40,986 bases of DNA from an uncultured Clostridia bacterium. Lineage in GTDB: Bacteria; Bacillota; Clostridia; TANB77; CAG-508. The DNA lies in assembly GCA_947589065.1 (NCBI GenBank), contig CANPZM010000011.1:1-40986 (forward strand), read 5' to 3'. The translations under genes were made by a program, and so were the position numbers. Position 1 is the stretch's first letter, and each line of letters begins with the position of its first letter. The notes beneath the pieces were generated by a model. It saw only the letters and a program-made list of their open reading frames with translations, had not been told where the DNA came from and ran no database searches. This document shows, one piece after another, positions 19,361 through 26,494 of the stretch.

Positions 19361-19529
19361 GTAATTTCAAAATATAGATATTAATTTTTGCTCCTTGCGG
19401 GGCATTGTCTCCATCGAATATTAGACTGGAGGACAATGCCAATCGCATTACGTTCAAAAATCTATGATTTTTTCACTGCATTTGGTTGCTACGCGTCGCA
19501 TCAAATTAATATTTATATTTTGAAATTAC
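19361..19529. repeat. Structured intergenic repeat, copy 4 (type 1)
   Basis: This copy starts 260 bp after copy 3. Terminal inverted repeats lie at 19361-19387 and 19503-19529, with one wobble-compatible change in the right arm. The small hairpin has loop TAT, as in copy 2. The flank to 19607 is a decayed version of the inter-copy spacer and holds no gene. Confidence 0.8.
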
Positions 19530-19607
19530 TTAAAAATAAGTTTCGTGCATCACTGCAAAGATTAATATATGAATTTTTTTAACTATTTAGTGAATAATTT
19601 GTGTTTT

Positions 19608-20237
19608 TTAATGTTTGAAAATACTAAAAATTGCTTTAAAGAATGAAGAAACTAGGTTTACACAAAAGCGTATTATAATATTTTCTTCGTATAGTTGAAT
19701 ACAATAATTATGGATAGGTGGGATGAAAAATAGTATTGTAAAAACGATGATTGTGGTAACAATTGTAATAATAAGAGTCATAATTCTTTTGAAAGTCCAT
19801 TTATATTTTAATTTGTAACCTCTTTCACGTAAATAAGCGTCATAAGCTTCAAGATATCTTTCTTGTAGTTTTTGTTGAAGTTTCTTTTTTGTTTTTTCGT
19901 CTAATCCAGTTGTATTAACATAAAAAGTGTTGTCTTTTTCATAATAATCTGGATTCTGATTTTGCACAGTGCTAGAGTTATTTTGAGTATGTTGCTCTAT
20001 TTTTCTATTTTCAAGTGTACGTTTTTTTTGTAGTACACTATCATAATTTGCTCTTTTAGTATCATCGATTAAAACGTCATAAGCTTCATTAATTTGTTTC
20101 ATTTTTAATTCAGCTTCTTTTTTATTATCTTGATTTAAATCAGGATGATATTTTTTTGCAAGAGCTTTATATGCTTTTTCAATAACTTCTTTTGAAGCTT
20201 TTTCACTTACTTCAAGAAGTTCATAATAATTTATCAT
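19608..20237 (-). CDS. Membrane-anchored J-domain (DnaJ-like) protein
   Basis: This is a 209-residue protein. Residues 1-65 are a clear J domain, with YYELLEV at the start, HPD at 31-33 and the INEAYDVL helix. The HPD motif is the part that stimulates ATP hydrolysis by a DnaK partner. A polar linker follows, then a basic segment, one transmembrane helix (about 152-172) and an amphipathic C-terminal tail. The Gly/Phe region, zinc-finger and C-terminal substrate domains of true DnaJ are absent, so this is a type III J protein that presumably recruits DnaK to the membrane. The start is supported by AAAGGAG just upstream. It is transcribed divergently from adhE. The client is unknown. Confidence 0.9.
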   Translation of the reverse strand: MINYYELLEVSEKASKEVIEKAYKALAKKYHPDLNQDNKKEAELKMKQINEAYDVLIDDTKRANYDSVLQKKRTLENRKIEQHTQNNSSTVQNQNPDYYEKDNTFYVNTTGLDEKTKKKLQQKLQERYLEAYDAYLRERGYKLKYKWTFKRIMTLIITIVTTIIVFTILFFIPPIHNYCIQLYEENIIIRFCVNLVSSFFKAIFSIFKH

Positions 20238-20285
20238 TATTTTCTCCTTTGTAAAATAATTAAAGCAATATGTATAATATATAAA

Positions 20286-20314
20286 ATTATATACATTAAA
20301 TTAAAAGAAATCAA
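20286..20314 (-). promoter_or_regulatory. Promoter of the J-domain gene
   Basis: On the minus strand, TTGATT and TATAAT are separated by exactly 17 bp. The -10 box lies about 48 bp before the start codon. It is a strong sigma-A-type match, nearly back to back with the adhE promoter. Confidence 0.7.
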
Positions 20315-20320
20315 ATATTA

Positions 20321-20349
20321 TTGAAATAAAATAATATTATGGATATACT
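20321..20349 (+). promoter_or_regulatory. Promoter of adhE
   Basis: TTGAAA and TATACT are separated by 17 bp. The AAAGGAGG ribosome site follows at 20367-20374. This is a good sigma-A-type match. Confidence 0.7.
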
Positions 20350-20357
20350 AATATTAT
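20331..20357. promoter_or_regulatory. Inverted repeat overlapping the adhE -10 box (possible operator)
   Basis: ATAATATTA (20331-20339) and TAATATTAT (20349-20357) are perfect inverted 9-mers with a 9-bp gap. They flank and overlap the -10 box of adhE, which would suit a dimeric repressor. The sequence does not match the usual Rex (NADH-sensing) operator. In DNA this AT-rich, chance is a real alternative. Confidence 0.4.
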
Positions 20358-20383
20358 AAATAAAATCAAAGGAGGTTTTTTTT

Positions 20384-22996
20384 ATGCCAAATACAGAAGA
20401 TGAGCGAAAGGTTAATGAAATGATAGACAATTTGGTTGAAAGAGCCAAAAAGGCTTCATCTGAATATTTAAAATTAAATCAAGAGCAAATAAATGAAATA
20501 GTAAAGAAAATGTCAATGGCAGGGCTTGAAAATCATATGAAACTAGCAAAAATGGCAGTGGAAGAAACTGGAAGAGGAATATATGAAGATAAAATTACTA
20601 AAAACATGTTTGCAACAGAATATATTTATCACAGCATAAAATATGATAAAACAGTTGGTGTAATAAATGAAAATGTTGAAGAAGGTTATACAGAAATTGC
20701 TGAACCAATTGGAATTATAGCAGGAGTTACGCCAGTAACAAATCCAACATCAACAACAATGTTTAAATCATTAATTGCAGCTAAAACAAGAAATGTAATA
20801 ATATTTGGATTCCATCCATCAGCACAAAAATGTAGTACAGAAGCAGCAAGAATACTTCGTGATGCGGCGGTAAGTGCTGGAGCTCCAAAAGATTGTATAC
20901 TATGGATTGAAGAGCCATCAATTGAAGCAACAAGAGCATTAATGAATCATCCTGGAGTTAATCTTATATTAGCAACTGGTGGTACAGGAATGGTAAAATC
21001 AGCTTATTCATGTGGAAAACCAGCATTAGGAGTTGGACCTGGAAATGTACCATGCTATATTGATAAAACAGCTAAATTAGAGACATCAGTAAATGATCTT
21101 GTAATGTCAAAATCATTTGATAATGGAATGATTTGTGCTTCAGAACAAGCAGTAATTGTAGATAAAGAAATAGTAAAAGAATTTGAAAGATTAATGAAAG
21201 AATCTGGATGCTATTTTGCAACAAAAGAAGAAAAAGAAAAATTACAATCAGTAATATTTGATAAAACAGAAGATAGAGGATATAAGTTAGATGGAAAAAT
21301 ACCTGGGCAAAGCCCATATAAAATAGCACAGTTAGCAGGAATAAATATTCCAGAAGAAACAAAGGTCTTAGTTGTGAAGGAAACAGGTGTTGGAGATGAA
21401 TATCCATTTTCAAAAGAAAAATTAAGTCCAATTTTAACGTATTATACTGTAAAAGATAAAGAAGAGGGAATTCCATTAGCAGAAAGATTAATAGAGTATG
21501 GTGGTCTTGGACACTCAGCAGTTATACATTCAGAAGATCAAGAAACTATATTAGAATTTTCTGAAAATGTTAAAGTAGGAAGAATAATTGTTAATTCACC
21601 ATCAACACATGGAGCAATAGGTGATATATATAATACTAATATGCCATCACTTACTTTAGGTTGTGGAACATTTGGAGGAAATTCAACAACAGCAAATGTT
21701 TCTTCAGTTAATTTAATAAATATTAAAAGAGTGGCCAATAGAAGAGTGAATATGCAATGGTTTAAGATACCAGAAAAAATCTATTTTGAACCAGGTTCAA
21801 TATCATATTTAGAAAAAATGCCTGATATTTCAAGAGCTTTTATAGTTACAGATCCATCAATGGTGCAATTAGGATATTTAGATAAGTTGTTATATCATTT
21901 AAGAAAAAGAGAAAAATATGTTCATTCAGAAATATTTTCAGAAGTTGAATCAGATCCATCATTTGATACAATAAAAAAAGGTGTTGAAGCAATGAATATT
22001 TTCAATCCTGATGTTGTAATTGCATTAGGTGGAGGAAGTGCAATAGATGCAGCAAAGGGAATGTGGCTATTTTATGAACATCCAGAAGCAGATGTAGAAG
22101 GTTTAAAATTAAAATTTATGGATATAAGAAAAAGAACTTATAAATTTCCAAAGCTAGGACAAAAGGTTAAAATGGTAGCTATACCAACAACTTCAGGAAC
22201 AGGTTCAGAAGTAACATCATTTGCAGTAATAACAGATAAAAAGAAAAATATAAAATATCCATTAGCTGATTATGAACTAACTCCAGATATTGCAATAGTT
22301 GATCCTGATTTAGTAATGTCATTACCAAAGAAAATGACTGCAGATACAGGAATGGATGTATTAACTCATGGAATAGAAGCATATGTATCAAATATGGCAT
22401 CAGACTTTACAGATGGACTAGCAGAAAAAGCAATAGAATTGGTATTTGAAAATTTAGTAACAGCATATAATGATGGGACAAATAAAATAGCAAGAGAAAA
22501 AATGCATAATGCAAGTACAATTGCAGGAATGGCATTCACGAATGCATTTTTAGGAGTAAACCATTCATTAGCACACAAATTAGGGGGAGAATATCATATA
22601 CCTCATGGAAGAGCAAATGCAATTATTTTGCCATATGTAATAGCATATAATAGTCAAAAACCAACGAAATTTGTTTCATTCCCAAAATATGAATATTTTA
22701 TAGCTGATAAAAAATATGCAAAAATATCAGAAAGATTAGGATTACCATCATCAACAACAGAGGAAGCAATAAAATCTTTAATAAAAGCAATTCAAAAAAT
22801 GCTAGTAGATTTGGAAATGCCAACATCTTTAAAGGATTGTGGAATAGATGAAAAAGAGTTTATGGCAAATTTGGATGAATTAGCAGACAGAGCTTTTGAA
22901 GATCAATGTACAACAGCAAATCCAAGGCTTCCATTAGTACAAGAATTAAAACAAATATTAATAGATGCATATTATGGTAATGAAATAAAATTATAG
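20384..22996 (+). CDS. adhE: Bifunctional acetaldehyde/alcohol dehydrogenase AdhE
   Basis: This 870-residue protein has the normal AdhE length. It converts acetyl-CoA to acetaldehyde and then to ethanol, using NADH at both steps, in fermentative cytoplasmic metabolism. The N-terminal half (about 1-440) is an aldehyde dehydrogenase domain with the catalytic cysteine at 251 in GMICASEQ. The C-terminal half (about 450-870) is an iron-dependent alcohol dehydrogenase. It has GGGSAIDAAKG near 549, PTTSGTGSEVTSFAVIT, and metal ligands within DVLTHGIEA, HSLAHKLGG and HIPHGRANA. The start follows AAAGGAGG at normal spacing. It is a single-gene unit closed by the terminator at 23097-23135. AdhE proteins form filaments (spirosomes), so the same is likely here. 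Confidence 0.97.
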   Translation: MPNTEDERKVNEMIDNLVERAKKASSEYLKLNQEQINEIVKKMSMAGLENHMKLAKMAVEETGRGIYEDKITKNMFATEYIYHSIKYDKTVGVINENVEEGYTEIAEPIGIIAGVTPVTNPTSTTMFKSLIAAKTRNVIIFGFHPSAQKCSTEAARILRDAAVSAGAPKDCILWIEEPSIEATRALMNHPGVNLILATGGTGMVKSAYSCGKPALGVGPGNVPCYIDKTAKLETSVNDLVMSKSFDNGMICASEQAVIVDKEIVKEFERLMKESGCYFATKEEKEKLQSVIFDKTEDRGYKLDGKIPGQSPYKIAQLAGINIPEETKVLVVKETGVGDEYPFSKEKLSPILTYYTVKDKEEGIPLAERLIEYGGLGHSAVIHSEDQETILEFSENVKVGRIIVNSPSTHGAIGDIYNTNMPSLTLGCGTFGGNSTTANVSSVNLINIKRVANRRVNMQWFKIPEKIYFEPGSISYLEKMPDISRAFIVTDPSMVQLGYLDKLLYHLRKREKYVHSEIFSEVESDPSFDTIKKGVEAMNIFNPDVVIALGGGSAIDAAKGMWLFYEHPEADVEGLKLKFMDIRKRTYKFPKLGQKVKMVAIPTTSGTGSEVTSFAVITDKKKNIKYPLADYELTPDIAIVDPDLVMSLPKKMTADTGMDVLTHGIEAYVSNMASDFTDGLAEKAIELVFENLVTAYNDGTNKIAREKMHNASTIAGMAFTNAFLGVNHSLAHKLGGEYHIPHGRANAIILPYVIAYNSQKPTKFVSFPKYEYFIADKKYAKISERLGLPSSTTEEAIKSLIKAIQKMLVDLEMPTSLKDCGIDEKEFMANLDELADRAFEDQCTTANPRLPLVQELKQILIDAYYGNEIKL

Positions 22997-23096
22997 GTTG
23001 ATGCTAGATGAAAAAATTTCTAATGTAATAAGTAGCGGATATACAGTAAATTGAATTATTAGGAACAAATAAATAATTAAAAACTTATAAAGGTGA

Positions 23097-23135
23097 AATG
23101 AAGTAGAATTTATAAAATTCTATTTCATTTTTTTC
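23097..23135 (+). terminator. Rho-independent terminator after adhE
   Basis: A stem of about 13 bp (TGAAGTAGAATTT with AAATTCTATTTCA, one G-U pair) is followed by TTTTTTT. Confidence 0.88.
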
Positions 23136-23152
23136 TATAATAGGAAAGTTAT
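23136..23152 (+). repeat. Stub of the dispersed intergenic element (AATAGGAAAGTT family)
   Basis: CTATAATAGGAAAGTT matches the opening arm of the elements at 24977-25260 and 32076-32127. Only the left arm is present. Like the others, it sits directly behind a terminator. Confidence 0.45.
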
Positions 23153-23222
23153 TATATTTAATTAAGTATAATATTGAAACAAAAAAAAAATGTTATTAAA
23201 CAAGTAAGATTGGAGGTTTAGC

Positions 23223-23681
23223 ATGAATAGAATAGGTATATATTTAAAATCAATATTAATACCTGTAATTACAGGGGGAATTATTGCTTTTTTAATATCA
23301 AATTTTATGGATTATCAAACATTACAAAAACCTAATATAGCGCCACCAAGCACAGTATTTCCAATAGTATGGACAATTATTTATATTCTTATGGGAATAT
23401 CATATGGAATATTAGAAGATAAAAAATTACATGATACTAAAACTCGAAAAATCTATTATATTCAATTAGTAGTTAATGCATTATGGTCAATAATATTTTT
23501 TATTTTAAAATGGAGGTTAATTGCATTTCTATGGATAATTATTTTAGGAATACTAATTGCCGTAATGATAGATGAATTTTATCAAAAAGATAAATTAGCA
23601 GGAATACTGCAATTACCATATCTTTTATGGGTTATTTTTGCATCATATCTAAATTTATCAATATATTTGTTGAATAAGTAA
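23223..23681 (+). CDS. tspO: TspO/MBR family membrane protein
   Basis: This 152-residue, five-helix membrane protein has the family hallmarks: KPNIAPPSTVFPIVWTIIY near 37-55, LMGISYG, the NALWSIIFF helix and PYLLWVIFASYLN near the end. TspO proteins bind tetrapyrroles and related ligands and are linked to porphyrin handling and stress responses; the role here is unknown. GGAGG just before ATG supports the start. It lies 226 bp after adhE beyond a terminator, so it is not in the adhE operon. A TATAAT at 23167-23172 could be its -10 box, but I see no good -35 box. Confidence 0.93.
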   Translation: MNRIGIYLKSILIPVITGGIIAFLISNFMDYQTLQKPNIAPPSTVFPIVWTIIYILMGISYGILEDKKLHDTKTRKIYYIQLVVNALWSIIFFILKWRLIAFLWIIILGILIAVMIDEFYQKDKLAGILQLPYLLWVIFASYLNLSIYLLNK

Positions 23682-23692
23682 AATAATAACTC

Positions 23693-23721
23693 TTGTAAAA
23701 AGAAAGTAAATAATATAAAAT
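23693..23721 (+). promoter_or_regulatory. Likely promoter of the dUTPase gene
   Basis: TTGTAA and TAAAAT are separated by 17 bp and lie about 75 bp before the dUTPase start codon. The 5' leader shows no clear structure. Confidence 0.5.
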
Positions 23722-23796
23722 AAGCAAAAAGAGGAACAAAATAGTGAGAAAATGCATTTCACAAGATTTTGAACCAAGAAAGGAATAAGATTTGTA

Positions 23797-24258
23797 ATGG
23801 AAAGAGTAAGAGGATTTGAAGTAGCAAAAGGTTTCGAGAATAAAAATATTAATTTACCAGTTAGAAAAACTAAATTTTCAGCAGGATATGATGTAGAAGC
23901 GGCAGAAGATTGTGTAATTCCGTCATATCAATTTGGACAAAAACCAGTACTTGTAAAAACAGGAATAAAAGCATATATGCCGGAAGATGAATACTTAATG
24001 TTATGCAATAGGAGTTCTAATCCATTCAAAAAAGGATTAGTTTTAGCAAATAGTATAGGAATTGTAGATAGCGATTATTACGGAAATCCAGATAATGATG
24101 GTGCTATTATGTATGCATTTTATAATTTCTTTGATAAAGATTTAGAAATAAAAAAAGGAGATGTTATTGGGCAGGCAATATTTCAAAAATATTATGTTGC
24201 TGATGATGATAAGGCAGAAAGCACAAGAATAGGCGGTTTTGGCTCAACATCTAAATAA
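23797..24258 (+). CDS. dut: dUTP diphosphatase (trimeric dUTPase family)
   Basis: This 153-residue enzyme hydrolyses dUTP to dUMP and pyrophosphate, keeping uracil out of DNA and supplying dUMP for dTMP synthesis. The motifs appear in order: AGYDVEAAED (motif 1), NRSSNP (motif 2), GIVDSDYYGN (motif 3, with the expected aspartate and tyrosine), KKGDVIGQAIFQKY (motif 4) and the glycine-rich RIGGFGSTSK (motif 5). All active-site segments and the flexible C-terminal arm are present. The ribosome site AAAGGAAT is somewhat distant from the ATG. It has its own promoter and a hairpin downstream. Some clostridial dUTPases of this type are phage-derived, but nothing else here is phage-like. Confidence 0.93.
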   Translation: MERVRGFEVAKGFENKNINLPVRKTKFSAGYDVEAAEDCVIPSYQFGQKPVLVKTGIKAYMPEDEYLMLCNRSSNPFKKGLVLANSIGIVDSDYYGNPDNDGAIMYAFYNFFDKDLEIKKGDVIGQAIFQKYYVADDDKAESTRIGGFGSTSK

Positions 24259-24283
24259 AATAATAAAATATTATGTGAATTTA

Positions 24284-24314
24284 TTCCCAAAAGTCTTTGA
24301 CTTTTGGGAAATTT
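24284..24314 (+). terminator. Hairpin terminator after the dUTPase gene
   Basis: A perfect 11-bp stem, TTCCCAAAAGT / ACTTTTGGGAA, has a 5-nt loop and is followed by ATTTT. The T-tract is weak. The right arm overlaps the -35 region of the carD promoter. Confidence 0.7.
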
Positions 24315-24325
24315 TGTAGTATAAT
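24297..24325 (+). promoter_or_regulatory. Strong promoter of carD, embedded in the preceding terminator
   Basis: TTGACT and TATAAT are separated by 17 bp, a near-consensus sigma-A promoter. The -35 box lies in the loop and right arm of the dUTPase terminator hairpin. The carD start is 50 bp after the -10 box. Confidence 0.8.
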
Positions 24326-24374
24326 AACACTGTGCTGAAATAGTAAAATTTACCTGAAAGGAAGTGATACTTGC

Positions 24375-24929
24375 ATGTTTAATGTAGGTGACAAAGTTGT
24401 GTATCCAATGCATGGTGCTGGAATAATAGAAGCAATAGAAGAAAAGGCTATTCTAGATGAAAGACAATCATATTACATAATAAAAATGCCTGGCGAGGTA
24501 AAGGTTATGGTTCCTACTGCCAAAGCGGAAGAAATTGGAGTTAGAAATATCATAGATAAATCATCTGCTGAAAAAGTAATTGAAGTTTTGGAACAAGAAA
24601 GCACAGAAATGTCTATGAATTGGAACAAAAGATATAGAGATAATATGGAAAAAATGAAAACAGGAAATATATATGAAGTTGCAGACATTGTCAGAAACCT
24701 TAGTTTTAAGCAAAAAGAAAAAGGATTATCAACTGGTGAAAAGAAGATGTTATTAAATGCAAAACAAATTCTAGTTAGTGAATTAGTTCTTGTTGAACAA
24801 AAAGATTTATCAGAAATAGAATCTCTAATAGAAAATAAAATAAATGCTTCTTATGCTGAACATATAACAGCAATAGAGCAAAGTACACCAGAAGAAAATG
24901 TAGTTAAAAAACTAATTTCTTTAAATTAA
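24375..24929 (+). CDS. carD: CarD family transcriptional regulator
   Basis: This 184-residue protein has an N-terminal CarD/TRCF RNA-polymerase-interaction domain (about 1-60; FNVGDKVVYPMHGAGIIEAIEEK with YYIIKMPG). A helical C-terminal domain (about 70-180) carries the NWNKRYRDNMEKMKTGN segment and the E-x-L-S-T-G-E-K-KML region typical of the family. CarD proteins bind the beta subunit of RNA polymerase and the upstream fork of the -10 element and stabilise open complexes; some clostridial homologues respond to stress. It is a monocistronic gene with a near-consensus promoter and a terminator. The GAAAGGAAG site before the ATG supports the start. Confidence 0.92.
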   Translation: MFNVGDKVVYPMHGAGIIEAIEEKAILDERQSYYIIKMPGEVKVMVPTAKAEEIGVRNIIDKSSAEKVIEVLEQESTEMSMNWNKRYRDNMEKMKTGNIYEVADIVRNLSFKQKEKGLSTGEKKMLLNAKQILVSELVLVEQKDLSEIESLIENKINASYAEHITAIEQSTPEENVVKKLISLN

Positions 24930-24939
24930 GTATAAAATA

Positions 24940-24972
24940 AGCTAAAAAGGGGGAGAAAACCTCTTTTTTTTT
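24940..24972 (+). terminator. Rho-independent terminator after carD
   Basis: A stem AAAAAGGGG / CCTCTTTTT (one G-U pair) with a small A-rich loop is followed by a run of T. Confidence 0.85.
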
Positions 24973-24976
24973 ATAC

Positions 24977-25115
24977 AATAGGAAAGTTTTCTGAACTTCC
25001 TATTATATAAAGCATTCCACAGAAAAATTGTTATACAATTTTTCGTGGACGAACAAAGACGCGGACTTTAAAATGTTATAAATAGCAAAAATGCTAATAA
25101 TGACCGCTTTTGTTC
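24977..25115. repeat. Hairpin-rich dispersed intergenic element, tandem copy A
   Basis: Three hairpins follow one another: AATAGGAAAGTT / AACTTCCTATT (one bulge); TCCACAGAAAAATTG / CAATTTTTCGTGGA at 25016-25049; and a longer-range pairing of GAACAAAGACGCGGAC (25051-25066) with GACCGCTTTTGTTC (25102-25115). It has no coding potential. The next 145 bp repeat it. It could be a small structured RNA or a non-autonomous mobile repeat. Confidence 0.75.
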
Positions 25116-25260
25116 TATAATAGGAAAGTTCTACTTTCCTATTATAGAATAAATAAACATTCCACAGAAAAATTGTTATACAATTTTTCGCAGACGAACA
25201 AAGACGCGGACTTTAAAATTTCATAAATAGCGAAAATATTAATAATGTCCGCTTTTGTTC
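25116..25260. repeat. Hairpin-rich dispersed intergenic element, tandem copy B
   Basis: It opens with a perfect 14-bp hairpin, TATAATAGGAAAGT / ACTTTCCTATTATA (25116-25146). The core around CATTCCACAG to GACGCGGAC is nearly identical to copy A; two bases of the second hairpin's right arm differ. It closes with GTCCGCTTTTGTTC, which pairs better with its left partner than the same arm in copy A. Confidence 0.75.
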
Positions 25261-25308
25261 TAAAAATAAAATTAGAAAAAAATTACAAATATATTTTTAG
25301 TTAAAATA

Positions 25309-25337
25309 TATACAAAAATAAAATCAAATGGTATAAT
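25309..25337 (+). promoter_or_regulatory. Promoter of the sortase gene
   Basis: TATACA and a perfect TATAAT are separated by 17 bp, just before GAGGAG (25345-25350). The predicted 5' leader is very short, about 15 nt. Confidence 0.7.
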
Positions 25338-25358
25338 GTAATATGAGGAGACAGATTA

Positions 25359-26135
25359 ATGAACCAAATTCTTATAACAGAGAAATTGTATATAACTCCA
25401 GAGCTTAAGAGAAAAAAGAAGCTATATAAAATAGACTTTATTATCTCTGTTTTTTTGTTATGCCTTTTATTTTCTTATTACATATATGCTGAATATGATA
25501 AATATGCAGGTGAAAAAAAATCACAGGAAATATTATCTAATATGCAGTTTTCAGGAGAAGCTGAAAATACATATATGTATGATGATACAACAATTAAAAT
25601 TGAGGATAATGAAAGAATTGTAGTAATATTAGCAGATTCTAATTCAGATACTGTAATAGATCCAGAAAATTTAAACAGTAATAATAAAGTTCCTACTAAA
25701 ATAAAACCAAAAGATGTAAGGAAAACAGCTAAAGGTGAAGAATATTATACTATAGCTCAAATATCTATACCAAAAATAGATGTTAATTATCCAATATTAG
25801 ATCATTGGTCAGATGATTTACTAAAAATTTCACCATGTAAATTTCATGGAGCAGATCCAAATGAAATAGGAAATTTTTGTATAGTTGGACATAATTATAG
25901 AAATTCTAAATTCTTCAGTAAAGTTCCTAAATTAACAAAAGGTGATGTAATTAAAATTACAGATACATATAAAAGAACTTTAAATTATATTGTATATGAT
26001 AAACATGTTGTTCCAGATACAGATAATAGAGACACAACTCAAGTAACTCATGGAAAACGTGAAATTACAATTATTACTTGTACAAATGATAGTAAAAATA
26101 GGGTAATTGTTAGAGCTAGAGAAGAAGGCGTATAA
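25359..26135 (+). CDS. Sortase (cysteine transpeptidase), class not assigned
   Basis: This is a 258-residue, N-terminally anchored protein with one transmembrane helix (about 25-43), a spacer of about 80 residues and a C-terminal sortase domain (about 130-255). The catalytic triad is visible: His178 in VGHNYR, Cys241 in ITCTND and Arg248 in KNRVIV (Arg252 is the nearby alternative). Sortases cleave a C-terminal sorting motif and join the protein to the cell wall or to other pilins. It is the only sortase in the window and stands alone between a promoter and a terminator. It lies 360 bp before giant gene C. Likely substrates are A, B and D, which share an A[VI]GTG tail and lack LPXTG. Substrate pairing is inferred; the family call is firm. 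Confidence 0.93.
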   Translation: MNQILITEKLYITPELKRKKKLYKIDFIISVFLLCLLFSYYIYAEYDKYAGEKKSQEILSNMQFSGEAENTYMYDDTTIKIEDNERIVVILADSNSDTVIDPENLNSNNKVPTKIKPKDVRKTAKGEEYYTIAQISIPKIDVNYPILDHWSDDLLKISPCKFHGADPNEIGNFCIVGHNYRNSKFFSKVPKLTKGDVIKITDTYKRTLNYIVYDKHVVPDTDNRDTTQVTHGKREITIITCTNDSKNRVIVRAREEGV

Positions 26136-26151
26136 AATAATATTAATTATT

Positions 26152-26191
26152 AGAAAGAATGTTTCTTATAAAAATGGAGACATTCTTTTTT
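26152..26191 (+). terminator. Rho-independent terminator after the sortase gene
   Basis: A 12-bp stem, AAAGAATGTTTC / GAGACATTCTTT (one G-U pair), is followed by TTTTTTT. It separates the sortase gene from gene C. Confidence 0.9.
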
Positions 26192-26494
26192 TGCGTATAT
26201 GACTATTCCGTAAGAAAATAAAACATTAAAAATTATGATTTAAAAATAAAGTAATAAATTTGAAAAAGGTTTTATTATATTGTGTAGTACCGTAGGATAG
26301 AAAAAATAAAAATAAAAAAATAAAACATTTAAGCCAGTGATAATAAGAAAAACATAAAAAAAATATATAAATGTAAAAGAAAGAGAACGCATGTATCTCC
26401 GTAAATGAATATATATACTAATAAAAAAATAAATATTTACATTATAATTTAAATATTTATACTGAATTTAAAGTAATATTTTTTAGGAGATATA
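26192..26494 (+). other. 303-bp leader/intergenic region before gene C
   Basis: This is very AT-rich non-coding DNA with no ORF of note and no repeat copy. The only regulatory candidate I see is the possible promoter at 26436-26463. Confidence 0.5.
26436..26463 (+). promoter_or_regulatory. Possible promoter of giant gene C
   Basis: TTTACA and TATACT are separated by 16 bp. The -10 box lies about 30 bp before the ATG and before the AGGAGA ribosome site. Confidence 0.45.

Noticed and set aside
19128-19364. Short open frame through structured repeat copy 3, with a similar one at 19388-19582
   Set aside because: Both lie wholly inside or across the non-coding repeat, start at TTG without a ribosome site, and owe their similarity to the repeat itself. 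Stem conservation explains the sequence better than protein conservation.
20321-20360. Rex operator upstream of adhE
   Set aside because: The inverted repeat ATAATATTA-N9-TAATATTAT does not fit the usual TTGTTAA-type Rex half sites. Only a generic operator can be proposed.
23797-24258. Prophage remnant around the dUTPase gene
   Set aside because: The neighbours are tspO and carD, and there are no phage structural, integrase or lysis genes. Codon use resembles the flanking core genes.
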